Source: Sinomicrobium oceani
GTDB taxonomy: Bacteria > Bacteroidota > Bacteroidia > Flavobacteriales > Flavobacteriaceae
Direction: 5' to 3'
DNA length: 64,000 nucleotides
Assembly: GCF_900119185.1 (NCBI RefSeq)
Contig: NZ_FPJE01000001.1
Span: 124,001-188,000 of the forward strand
Positions 56,331 to 64,000 of this stretch are shown here, piece by piece. A program made the translations under genes and the position numbers. The notes beneath the pieces were generated by a model. That model did not search any database. It was given only the letters and a program-made list of their open reading frames with translations, and was not told the DNA's origin. Within the stretch, counting starts at the first letter, position 1. Each line of letters opens with the position of its first letter.

Positions 56331-56882
56331 ATGCATAATGTTCTTTTTATGCAACAAGATCTATTGATTACCCAACTCTGTCAGGGCAACGAAAAAGCCT
56401 TTGAGCGCATTTATGAACTATACTCAAGAAGTATCTACGGTATTATTTTCAGTATAATTCGCGATGAGGAAGTTTCTGAAGAAATCCTACAGGATGTCTT
56501 TCTTAAAATATGGCATGAAGCTTCGTCATACGATCCGGAAAAAGGACGTTTCTTTACCTGGATACTGAATATCACCCGAAATGCTTCGATAGACAAACTT
56601 CGATCCAAAGAATTCAAAAACAGTCAGATGAACGTCAAAGGCGAATACTTTTCGGATATTCTGGAATCCGGAAATGCGGTCACCGGAAAGATCGATGCCA
56701 TAGGTCTCCAGAAGTATATCGACATCCTCGGACCAATGTGTAAAAAACTGATTGACATGCTGTTTTTCAAAGGGTTTACGCAAAAAGAAAGTGCCAAAGA
56801 ATTACAGATCCCTCTCGGGACTGTAAAAACAAGGAACAGGATGTGTATTAATAAATTACGCGCTAACGTCATCAATCAATGA
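56331..56882 (+). CDS. ECF-type RNA polymerase sigma factor
   Basis: 183 residues; a start at 56349 (MQQDLLITQLCQ) is equally likely. Region 2 is QGNEKAFERIYELYSRSIYG to TWILNITRNASIDKLRSKE, region 4 is KGFTQKESAKELQIPLGTVKTRNRMCINKLR. Its last bases overlap the start of the RskA-like gene by 4 (ATGA), which is the normal sigma/anti-sigma coupling. The ferritin-like pair upstream is a possible target. Confidence 0.95.
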   Translation: MHNVLFMQQDLLITQLCQGNEKAFERIYELYSRSIYGIIFSIIRDEEVSEEILQDVFLKIWHEASSYDPEKGRFFTWILNITRNASIDKLRSKEFKNSQMNVKGEYFSDILESGNAVTGKIDAIGLQKYIDILGPMCKKLIDMLFFKGFTQKESAKELQIPLGTVKTRNRMCINKLRANVINQ

Positions 56883-57670
56883 ATACAGAAGAATACATAG
56901 CCTCCGGAATTCTGGAACTCTATGTTTACGGCGCACTTACCGACGCCGAAAACAGGGAGATCACCCGGAACCTCAAACAATATCCGGAAATCCGGACCGA
57001 GGTAGAAGAAATAGAAAAGGTGTTGATAGACCTTTCCGGAACGATGGCCCCGGAAGACCTGGAACACTTGTTGCAAGCTATCAAAACCAAACTGGCACGA
57101 AGATCTGCGGCAATCCCGGTACATGCCAAACGCAGTCCATGGCTGGCTTACACCGGTTGGGCCGCCAGTGTGGTATTGCTGATCGGTTTATTCCTGCTCT
57201 TTAACCAAAACAGTGACCTTAAGAATACACTGAACGACACCAAGAACAAAAACATACAGCTGGAGATCGAAATCGCCGATACGCGAAATGAAGTCGAAAG
57301 AACCAAAACCCTTCTTGATGTAATGAGAGATCCTCATATGCTGAAAATACCGCTGGAAGGACAACAGGCCGCTCCGGAAGCGTATGCCGCCATCTACTGG
57401 GATAAAGAAAATCATGTTGCTTATGTCGATGCAAAGGGACTCCCCGAACCTCCGGAAGGTATGGTCTACCAGATATGGTCTCTCAAAATGGATCCGCTTA
57501 CCCCAACCAGTATCGGATTGCTCGACAAGTTTGCCTCTGACGATAACAAAATGTTCGAACTCCGCAATGCCAATGCTTCGGAAGGTTTCGGAATTACACT
57601 CGAACCTGAGGGCGGAAGCAAAACACCGACAATGGAAAGACTTTATACACTGGGTGTAGTATCGTCCTAA
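56879..57670 (+). CDS. RskA-like anti-sigma factor
   Basis: 263 residues. Cytoplasmic N-terminus (about 1-90; no HHCC zinc motif, as in many RskA-type proteins), one TM helix near 93-108 (WAASVVLLIGLFLLF), a coiled coil with NTLNDTKNKNIQLEIEIADTRN, then the extracytoplasmic RskA C-terminal domain with AAIYWDKENHVAYVDAKGL and LYTLGVVSS. It holds the ECF sigma at the membrane and releases it on a signal. Coupled to the sigma gene by a 4-base overlap. Confidence 0.92.
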   Translation: MNTEEYIASGILELYVYGALTDAENREITRNLKQYPEIRTEVEEIEKVLIDLSGTMAPEDLEHLLQAIKTKLARRSAAIPVHAKRSPWLAYTGWAASVVLLIGLFLLFNQNSDLKNTLNDTKNKNIQLEIEIADTRNEVERTKTLLDVMRDPHMLKIPLEGQQAAPEAYAAIYWDKENHVAYVDAKGLPEPPEGMVYQIWSLKMDPLTPTSIGLLDKFASDDNKMFELRNANASEGFGITLEPEGGSKTPTMERLYTLGVVSS

Positions 57671-57773
57671 CGGTAATCATAACTAAATTGTAGCGATTTC
57701 ATTCGAAGGAATATGGGGCATTGAATAGTTGCCCGAAAAACCAGCTTACAGCCCGTCCTTCCATGGAAGCAAT

Positions 57774-57827
57774 AAAAAAAAGCTGCCCGGCCAAACGAAA
57801 ATTTGTTTGGCCGGGCAGCTTTTTTTC
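57774..57827. terminator. Bidirectional terminator between rskA-like and the B12 operon
   Basis: Perfect 16-bp stem (AGCTGCCCGGCCAAAC at 57781-57796 with 57805-57820), 8-nt loop, A-run on one side and T-run on the other, so it can stop transcription from both convergent operons. Confidence 0.95.
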
Positions 57828-57867
57828 GGAATAAGCCCGAGTATAATCCAGACCGTATTCTTACAGA

Positions 57868-59205
57868 CTATTCGTGAAAAACGGAGACAGACGGGAAATA
57901 ATATCCCTCATAGGCTTTATTTTCCAGAATATCTCCGTTTTGTCCGTCATATATAAAAAGTACGTTCTTACTAAAATTGTCTCCATAACCTTTATTTACG
58001 GTATTCACGACAAGCGTTCCTCGATGCTGGTCGTATGCAATACCGGCACCGTAAGTAACACGTTCTCCCGGTAAGGTAATAAAAGGTAAAGTCAGCGAAG
58101 CTTCATTTCCGGTGTAACGATAGATCTCGTTACCCCCGCTGAACATGTTGTTCCTGGTCATATACACCTCCGAATCTCCTGCTGCAATTGACCCCGGGTG
58201 CCAGGCTCCCCATGCTCCGTAGACCTCAAAACCGAGGTCCACTTCTTCCGTTTCGAGGGTTTCCGGGTCTATACCAATAAGGCTGGTTCCTCCGGCCATC
58301 CACACCTTACCATCTGCAGTACGGGCAAATCCTACCTGTACCCCGGGAACGGTCTTTTCGATTTCCAGGGAAGAAGTATTGAGTATCACGGCCCCTTCAC
58401 GTTGTGAAAGTACAAAAACACGGCTACCGGCTTTCAGCAGGTCACCTGTTTGTCCGCTGATACCTTCAATCCTGCTTTCCGTTTCCAGTGCATCCAGGTT
58501 CAGCCTGTACAATCCGTCTCCGGCACTGAGAAGTCCGGTGCTGCTGTCTATACCTGCCACAGCACGCCAGTCATTACCTCCCTGTGCCGGTATCCTTCCT
58601 TTTTCCTTCAGGGAGTAGGCATCTGCCACGACCAGCGGTCCCCCGACCTTGGAAACCAGAAACAGTTTTTCGTCATACACGGTACCGTATTGGAGTGTAG
58701 AAGATACGGGAAGCAGGTTTTTATCCGGATTGGTTTTTATAAATATGCTGTCCTCTATGGCCCGGGTATCGTAACGATAGAAATTAACCGTTCCCGTTCC
58801 GTGCCCGAACCATCCTTCGTTAATAATAAAGAAGCCGTTCTCAAACCCTCCGAGCGTATGTACGTTATATACGACAGCAGCTTCATCTTCCTCGTTCGTA
58901 AGGGTAAACGATATTTCATAATCACCGCGATCGGCAGGCTCAAAAGTAAAAACCGAATCCTTCCCTACTTCCTCCCCGGCAATGGTCCAGCGATAAGAAA
59001 CAGGACTTACGGACTGCCACTGCGGCTGTAACGTAATAGTCTGTCCCAATGTAAGTGTATCCTGCAGCTTTTGTTCGATGATTACCAGAGATTTTCCCGG
59101 AACCCCGGTGGCGTCTTCTATAAGGTTATCATCATCGATACATCCCGTTAGACAGACGAAAACCAACAGATACAAAAAATAAGGTAGATATGTTATCCTT
59201 TTCAT
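57868..59205 (-). CDS. DUF5074-type beta-propeller lipoprotein (B12 operon, last gene)
   Basis: 445 residues from the ATG at 59205 (MKRITYLPYFLYLLVFVCLTG with lipidated Cys at 22). It has an N-terminal PKD/Ig-like domain (SYRWTIAGEEVG, YEISFTLTN) and a propeller from about 125 with repeated strand patterns (GFFIINEGWFGHGTGTVNFY, DGLYRLNLDALETESRIEG). Expected on the outer surface near BtuB. It is the fourth gene of the riboswitch-controlled operon, 23 bases after the previous one. A role in B12 binding is inferred from the operon. Confidence 0.88.
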   Translation of the reverse strand: MKRITYLPYFLYLLVFVCLTGCIDDDNLIEDATGVPGKSLVIIEQKLQDTLTLGQTITLQPQWQSVSPVSYRWTIAGEEVGKDSVFTFEPADRGDYEISFTLTNEEDEAAVVYNVHTLGGFENGFFIINEGWFGHGTGTVNFYRYDTRAIEDSIFIKTNPDKNLLPVSSTLQYGTVYDEKLFLVSKVGGPLVVADAYSLKEKGRIPAQGGNDWRAVAGIDSSTGLLSAGDGLYRLNLDALETESRIEGISGQTGDLLKAGSRVFVLSQREGAVILNTSSLEIEKTVPGVQVGFARTADGKVWMAGGTSLIGIDPETLETEEVDLGFEVYGAWGAWHPGSIAAGDSEVYMTRNNMFSGGNEIYRYTGNEASLTLPFITLPGERVTYGAGIAYDQHRGTLVVNTVNKGYGDNFSKNVLFIYDGQNGDILENKAYEGYYFPSVSVFHE

Positions 59206-59228
59206 TGTTGAAATCAGGTATAAAATGA

Positions 59229-60356
59229 TTAGTGTGTAATACTCAGGTCGGCAACTCCGGTAACTTCCGTAGACAATTCGCCCAGCCATCCCATATTGGC
59301 CTGTATACCGGTTTGTATTTTCACAAAATCAATCCCTTCCAGAACTACAGCATTCCCGTCTTCATCGATGGCATCGGCAATGTCTATCGTATCTCCACCG
59401 GCCGTATTGTCGGCGTACCCGTATGCAAAAGGGGCACTGGTTATATATGAAGGGTTGCTCATATCGATATTCGCGGAAGACAGGAGGGTTCCTTCCAGGG
59501 TATAAGAATCTGCCGCTATCCATTGGGGATAATAAGCCTGGGTATGAAAGCTATTGGTAGCTATGACCCCGGTATTACCCTGGTTATCTTCCCAAGGGAT
59601 ATCCGCCGACGGATCTCCGGGACGGTGGTAGGTGACTTCATAATGCTGTATGGTTCCTTCCAGTTCATGGGCACTCCCTTTGACCTGGTACCAGGTGTCG
59701 TCCGGCAATCCGTTTCCGTTTTCATCCTGCATCACCCATACTACTCCGGGCTCTGCAAAATTGGGCATGGCATTACCATATATGATAATATCGCCTTCAT
59801 CCTCCCTGTTAAGTACGGTATGATCGAAACCGAGGACAATACTGCCTCCCCATCCTCCGAGACTTACCAGTCCTTTCTTACCTATGATGCCTTCCGCACT
59901 TTCCAGGTTTCCGGGATTTTTATTGATAAACTGTCCCGGGGCAGGCAGGAATTCAAAGAGTTCGGAGACATACGCATTACTGTTTTCCGTGATAGCCCTT
60001 AACCGTATCGCGGTACGGATACGGAACTCCTTTTCAAAACTTCCGGCACTGTTAAAGGCTCTGTAAGACAGCGTGTATTCGCCCGTTCTTTCGGGAGTAA
60101 ATTCTACCTGCCCGGTTTGGGAAAGTACAACGTCATTGAGACTCCACGCTTCCTCGTATTCAAAATCATTGTCATTGCTTGCTGTCAGGGACAGTGTATC
60201 CCCCAGGCGAAGGAAAAAATCGGTGTCGTCGGTATCAAAACCTATTTCAGGGGCTTCGATTTCCGGCAATACGGTTCCGTCATCATCCCCGGAACATGAT
60301 AATAAGAACAGAAGTAATACCGATCCGGTAAAAACAGCCAGGGCATTCCGGTTCAT
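59229..60356 (-). CDS. PKD-domain surface lipoprotein of the B12 operon
   Basis: About 375 residues; start at 60356 (MNRNALAVF) chosen over 60374. The lipobox LLSC precedes a Gly/Asp-rich linker. Residues 40-110 form a PKD-like domain (LRLGDTLSLTASNDNDF, GEYTLSYRAFNSAGSFEKEF), followed by a larger domain with Asp/Asn-rich EDEGDIIIYGNAMPNF and PGVVWVMQDENGNGLPDD. Similar surface proteins (BtuH-like) bind cobalamin in gut Bacteroides; I suspect but cannot show that role here. Third gene of the operon. Confidence 0.8.
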   Translation of the reverse strand: MNRNALAVFTGSVLLLFLLSCSGDDDGTVLPEIEAPEIGFDTDDTDFFLRLGDTLSLTASNDNDFEYEEAWSLNDVVLSQTGQVEFTPERTGEYTLSYRAFNSAGSFEKEFRIRTAIRLRAITENSNAYVSELFEFLPAPGQFINKNPGNLESAEGIIGKKGLVSLGGWGGSIVLGFDHTVLNREDEGDIIIYGNAMPNFAEPGVVWVMQDENGNGLPDDTWYQVKGSAHELEGTIQHYEVTYHRPGDPSADIPWEDNQGNTGVIATNSFHTQAYYPQWIAADSYTLEGTLLSSANIDMSNPSYITSAPFAYGYADNTAGGDTIDIADAIDEDGNAVVLEGIDFVKIQTGIQANMGWLGELSTEVTGVADLSITH

Positions 60357-60403
60357 TTTTGTTAAAGTGTACATAGATATTGATTATTTAGTTTAGTTAT
60401 TTA

Positions 60404-61591
60404 CTATTGATTGGTTTTAAAAGCAAAGTGTGCCGGAATATCCCCTGTTTTCACCGACCATTTCAGCGTGCCATCCGGATAAAAGCAATAGAGGACACCG
60501 GGTGTTACGTAATCTCCGGCATCGGTAAGCAGTATCTCCCCGTTATCGGGCCGGATGGCAAGGCCATAAGGTGTTTTGATCTTTTCGACGGTATTATCCG
60601 TAATAAATGACCCTTCGAGTATGTTTTTCGTACGGGTATCGATCTTATTATACGATATGGTGTTGGCTCCTGTTACATAACTGAATTCCATACTGTATGT
60701 ATACGCTATACCTTCGTGTATGGCCAGGTCGCTCACTGCGATGTCCAGGGTGTCTTTTACTTCGTCCTTACCGGTATCTACTACAAATAACCGCGACGGG
60801 ATATCGTAGTAATCACCCCGGGATGATACGTAGATATCTCCTTCTTCGTCTATTTTAAGGCGGTGGAGATTCTTGGCTACCTCAATACGTTTGGTTTCGG
60901 TAAAGGAGGCGATATCGATAACCGATATCGTCGTTTCATAATCGGGCGGGCTGTATCCTCCGGAATTAGCCACATAAATTTTTCCTTCATAGGCTGCCAG
61001 TTCTTCCGGTTGTCTTCCTACTTCGACAGTCCTGGTAATGTTGAGGCTGGTGGTATCGATCTCGGCCACAATACCATTGGGGGCATTGGGATCTCCTATG
61101 GACCCCAGGTAAGTACTGAGATAGGCCTTTCCTTCGTAGAACGTAATATACCGGCAGTTATCCACATCTATCTGTTTCAGTCTTTTCCCGGTTTCCACAT
61201 CCAGTACTTCTACTTTATTGGAAGCATTGACTACGACATAAAGCTTGGAACCGTAAATCCCGATATCATTCCCTACATCTCCCAGGCCGCCTACGGCATC
61301 GGGATTGGCACGGGAAAATATATTTCGGCTGTAGGTTCCGGTGGCATCATCAAAATAATCGAGTGAGGCTTTATTCTGGAACATATTTCCTTCATTGAGC
61401 AGGAAAAAGCCTTCCACTTTCAACTCGGCAACAGGATCTTCGGGATCTTCGGGATCCACAGGAACTTCGGGGACCTCATCATCTTCCGTAAAGTCGGTCA
61501 TATCATCATTACGGCAGCCTGCCAGGAAGAGCCATCCTGTACCGAACAGGAAGATTACATAAAAACGGAGAAATCTCAGGTATTTTTTCAT
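60404..61591 (-). CDS. BtuG-like beta-propeller lipoprotein
   Basis: 395 residues, lipobox FLAGC with Cys at 26, then a Pro/Asp/Glu-rich linker (DEVPEVPVDPEDPEDPVAEL) and a propeller of YncE/DUF5074 type (SNKVEVLDVETGKRLKQIDV, TTISVIDIASFTETKRIEV) ending GDIPAHFAFKTNQ. BtuG of Bacteroides is a B12-binding propeller that caps BtuB, and this gene overlaps the BtuB-like gene by 4 bases, so a capping role is likely. Direct binding is inference. Confidence 0.88.
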   Translation of the reverse strand: MKKYLRFLRFYVIFLFGTGWLFLAGCRNDDMTDFTEDDEVPEVPVDPEDPEDPVAELKVEGFFLLNEGNMFQNKASLDYFDDATGTYSRNIFSRANPDAVGGLGDVGNDIGIYGSKLYVVVNASNKVEVLDVETGKRLKQIDVDNCRYITFYEGKAYLSTYLGSIGDPNAPNGIVAEIDTTSLNITRTVEVGRQPEELAAYEGKIYVANSGGYSPPDYETTISVIDIASFTETKRIEVAKNLHRLKIDEEGDIYVSSRGDYYDIPSRLFVVDTGKDEVKDTLDIAVSDLAIHEGIAYTYSMEFSYVTGANTISYNKIDTRTKNILEGSFITDNTVEKIKTPYGLAIRPDNGEILLTDAGDYVTPGVLYCFYPDGTLKWSVKTGDIPAHFAFKTNQ

Positions 61592-63591
61592 AAGGTATAA
61601 TGTAAAGTGATGCGAAAGGAACGTCCCGGCATGGGGAAGTTTTTGATTACATCGTAATATTGATTAAACAGATTGTTAAGTTCGGCTCCGAGTAGCAGTT
61701 CATTGCCGGAAAAAGAAAGTTTATATCGCAAAGCAAGGTCATGCGTGTACCATGGCTGCAGGTAATTGGAGGGTATATTGGCCTTCTGGCTATAGCGCTC
61801 CCCGGTGTAAATAAAGCTGTAATTGAGTTCGGCCTGCCTGTAATCGAGCGTGAGCCCGGCACTTCCGCTGTGCCTGGAAATGTAAGGGATCTGATCGCCA
61901 TAGCTCGTTCCGCCGGGTGTGACATCCACGGCCTGCTGCCAGGTGTAGTGAAGCTGACCGGAATATCCGATCCCGAACAGGGTTTTTCCTGAAATCTCCG
62001 TATTGATCTCCACCCCCGTCGTCTCTACTTTGCCCAGGTTAAGCATTGTCCACCGAAAGAGATTGGCTCCGGGGACCGCTACGATCTTATCGGTGATCCA
62101 CACCTTGTAGACATCTGAAGTTAGCCGGAGATCGAAGTTGTCAAAATGATGCTGAAAAGACAATCCTCCGTTGATCTGTTCGGCGTATTCCGGTTTCAGG
62201 AACGTATTACCTATAAAGGTATAATAAAGGTCATTGAAAGTAGGCATCCGGAAAATACGTTTGTAAAATGCGCGGATGCGAAAGTCGCCGGTTTCCAGCG
62301 GTTGCCAGTTCAACGCTACCGTCGGGGTAAATTCCTGTTTGTCTTCCGCCCCTTCATAATACTTTACCGATTCCCTGATCGTTGTACTCAGTATTCCGGC
62401 TTCCAGGCGCAAACACTCCCATTGCCAACGGGTTGTGAACGCCGCAAGAAAGCTATTCCGTTCGGGGTAGGCAAAACGATACAGGTTGGCATCGAGCGTA
62501 TTATTTTCGTAGTCCGTGGCCAGTGACAAGCTCCACACCTCACTGATCTTTAAATTATGGGCCAGGGAGAAATACAGGGTCTGCTGATCGTAACGATTGT
62601 CCAGAAAACCCGAAGTGGTTACGATCTCCGGATCTCGGTAACGGGTATGATCTTTGGCATACTTTCCGCGGAATACCAGCATATAACGATCGCCTACCTG
62701 TTGCCGGAACTCTCCCTGCAGAAAGTTATTCCTGTCCCACAACCGCTGTGGCCGACGGAATCTGTTGGCTACAACTGCTCCGGGCAGTCCCCTTTCGGAG
62801 TCGTAATGGTAGTATTTCAAATACCATTTCCGCCCGAAATCGGGAGAAGTTCCGTGCAGCGAAGTTTCCAGCCGTAAAGCACGGATATCCGCATTGTGCC
62901 TTGTGGCCGTGGTATCGTAACTACCGTTCGTAAACCTGAATTTGTAACGCCCGTGGGCATAGGTGTAACCGGAACTGATCCGGAATGCCAGATGATCGCT
63001 CAGTTTATAATCGGCATTCAATACCGGGTTGATCAATCCGAACGACCCTGTTTTAACACCCATGCGTATCCGGGTACGTTGGCCAGGGGCAAATTCGGGT
63101 GATTTGGTTTGCAAATATATGGTACTTGCCGAAGCATAGGCCTTGGCCGATTGCCCTGCATCGGATCGCTGGGCATTGTACAGGGCTACCTCTTCCATAT
63201 TATCCAGGGAAAACCTCCCGAGATCGACCTGGCCGTTCTGCGCGTTGCCCAGCCTGATCCCGTCATAGAAAACCCCGGTATGTTCCGTACCCATACTGCG
63301 TACGTTAATAGTTTTGAGTCCGCCTACCCCACCGTAATCCTTGAGTTGTACCCCACTGAAATACCGGATGGCATCGGCTACGGAAAGACTGTTGAGACGC
63401 TGTAAAGCTTCTCCGGAACTTATCTGAACGGGAACGGTTGCCGAGTGCTCCCGTTTTACGGCATCTTTCACAAGGACTACCTCCTCCAGATGACGGTAAC
63501 GAATACTATCCTGCCCCTGTGCAAACGCAAAGCATACTGCCCAGAACAGCATGAAAACAACCGGTAAAACCTGCTTTTTGTGTGTCGACAT
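61588..63591 (-). CDS. btuB: BtuB-like TonB-dependent cobalamin receptor
   Basis: 667 residues. Signal peptide ends at about residue 26 (FAFAQGQD); the plug begins at LEEVVLVKDAVKRE and contains LNSLSVADAIRYFSGVQLKD and GLKTINVRSMGTEHTGVFYDG. The remainder is a 22-strand barrel ending FRITLHYTL with a terminal aromatic-hydrophobic strand. No CarboxypepD or SusC domain, so it is the classical small receptor type. Preceded by a cobalamin riboswitch and followed by propeller lipoproteins, which points to B12 as the ligand. It overlaps the BtuG-like gene by 4 bases. Confidence 0.9.
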   Translation of the reverse strand: MSTHKKQVLPVVFMLFWAVCFAFAQGQDSIRYRHLEEVVLVKDAVKREHSATVPVQISSGEALQRLNSLSVADAIRYFSGVQLKDYGGVGGLKTINVRSMGTEHTGVFYDGIRLGNAQNGQVDLGRFSLDNMEEVALYNAQRSDAGQSAKAYASASTIYLQTKSPEFAPGQRTRIRMGVKTGSFGLINPVLNADYKLSDHLAFRISSGYTYAHGRYKFRFTNGSYDTTATRHNADIRALRLETSLHGTSPDFGRKWYLKYYHYDSERGLPGAVVANRFRRPQRLWDRNNFLQGEFRQQVGDRYMLVFRGKYAKDHTRYRDPEIVTTSGFLDNRYDQQTLYFSLAHNLKISEVWSLSLATDYENNTLDANLYRFAYPERNSFLAAFTTRWQWECLRLEAGILSTTIRESVKYYEGAEDKQEFTPTVALNWQPLETGDFRIRAFYKRIFRMPTFNDLYYTFIGNTFLKPEYAEQINGGLSFQHHFDNFDLRLTSDVYKVWITDKIVAVPGANLFRWTMLNLGKVETTGVEINTEISGKTLFGIGYSGQLHYTWQQAVDVTPGGTSYGDQIPYISRHSGSAGLTLDYRQAELNYSFIYTGERYSQKANIPSNYLQPWYTHDLALRYKLSFSGNELLLGAELNNLFNQYYDVIKNFPMPGRSFRITLHYTL

Positions 63592-63721
63592 CTCCCGTAT
63601 CTTTTATCCGGACATGGCATAGGGAGAAGTTTTGCATCGTACATGCAAAAACGCAGAAGTAAAGAATACGATATACCCTTTATTCCGGCTTCAATCCCCG
63701 AAAGCCATGAATACATAAATC

Positions 63722-63886
63722 CATCGGCAGGTATTCTGACTTGCTCCCTTCACCCGGCCTTCCCATTCCCTGAGGAACAGTGACCTTAAAAAACGGGCTT
63801 CGGTTGATGAGCTTACAGCTGCGGGACAGTTCCGGATTTTCACCGGATTCCCTTTTAATATCAGCACACAGAGCGCTGATAACCGA
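63722..63886 (-). promoter_or_regulatory. Cobalamin riboswitch controlling the btuB operon
   Basis: Minus-strand RNA has the B12-class conserved pieces in order. There is an upstream hairpin ATCAGC...GCTGAT near 63865-63881, then AATCCGGTGAAAATCCGG, the core GTCCCGCAGCTGTAAGC at 63811-63827, a P-region with CACTGTTCC and GGGAAGGCC, and the last GCAAGTCAGAATACCTGCC at 63726-63744. It lies about 130 bases upstream of the btuB start, on the right strand. It would shut the operon down when adenosyl- or other cobalamin binds. Boundaries are approximate. Confidence 0.93.
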
Positions 63887-63893
63887 TTTCGGA

Positions 63894-63901
63894 CAAAGAT
63901 A
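63894..63901 (-). promoter_or_regulatory. -7 promoter box of the btuB operon
   Basis: Minus-strand TATCTTTG matches TAnnTTTG exactly, just upstream of the first riboswitch helix. The -33 region is T-rich without a clean TTTG. Confidence 0.6.
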
Positions 63902-64000
63902 GCCTTATTTACACAATAAAAAAGAAGAATTACCTGCCTAATCCCGAGGAGGTGGAAACTGCTTACCGGTTTGTAGAAATTTTCGAAAAACAGGATGCCC

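Noticed and set aside
1-64000. CRISPR array, rRNA operon, prophage or complete insertion sequence
   Set aside because: No regularly spaced repeats, no rRNA sequence, no phage structural genes and no transposase or integrase were seen.

Overview
The window reads as chromosomal DNA of a Flavobacteriaceae bacterium (phylum Bacteroidota). The evidence is a SusC/SusD pair, a conserved flavobacterial housekeeping block (parA-parB-DUF5683-dapB-lepB ... mutL-ribH ... recF-DUF721), lipoproteins with very short lipobox signals, promoters of the TTTG-N19-TAnnTTTG type and few Shine-Dalgarno sites. Base composition looks mid-40s % GC by eye, except for one clearly AT-richer gene (the helicase at 10.7-13.5 kb). 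Layout, left to right. 0.1-0.6 kb: frameshifted remnant of a surface or propeller-like protein gene. 1-3.4 kb: a lone GH95 glycosidase. 3.5-8.3 kb (minus): a molybdenum-enzyme operon of a YdeP/FdhF-type oxidoreductase, a DUF7009 protein, FdhD and a MobA-type guanylyltransferase with an extra N-terminal domain. 8.4-10.3 kb: divergent App1-like phosphatase and lipid kinase. 10.4-13.9 kb: a small accessory locus with an imperfect inverted repeat, an AT-rich single-gene Upf1-like helicase with a C-terminal Vsr/DUF2726-like nuclease, and a tRNA-Ser(TGA). 14.3-19 kb: SusC/SusD transporter. 19-20.6 kb: old-yellow-enzyme oxidoreductase divergent from an HxlR regulator. 20.8-27.4 kb: NarL-type response regulator, uridine kinase, a FtsB/DivIC-like protein, both methylmalonyl-CoA mutase subunits and a 2,4-dienoyl-CoA-reductase-like SDR.

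27.6-44.6 kb is core genome: chromosome partitioning, DapB, two diverged signal peptidases I flanking WbqC, a Rdx (SelW-like) protein, an EEP-family hydrolase, two rhomboids, MutL without its endonuclease motifs, RibH, a TPR protein, RecF, DUF721 and Ndk. 44.7-46.4 kb holds a small lipoprotein and a 423-residue membrane protein that I read as a compact homologue of enterobacterial IgaA. 46.6-51.1 kb is a lipid-type gene set: fatty-acid hydroxylase, a 623-residue ketosynthase III (StlD/DarB type) fused to a heme-oxygenase-like domain, a DUF6999-like protein and a second hydroxylase. Then come a TPR sensor histidine kinase, an unknown lipoprotein, and an operon of two Tat-exported ferritin-like proteins with an ECF sigma factor and its RskA-like anti-sigma.

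The right end (57.9-63.9 kb, minus) is a vitamin B12 uptake operon: a promoter -7 box, a cobalamin riboswitch, a BtuB-like TonB receptor, a BtuG-like propeller lipoprotein, a PKD-containing surface lipoprotein and a DUF5074 propeller lipoprotein. It ties functionally to the B12-dependent methylmalonyl-CoA mutase in the same window. The best candidates for something little described are the IgaA-like protein, the ketosynthase/hydroxylase cluster and the helicase-nuclease gene beside tRNA-Ser.
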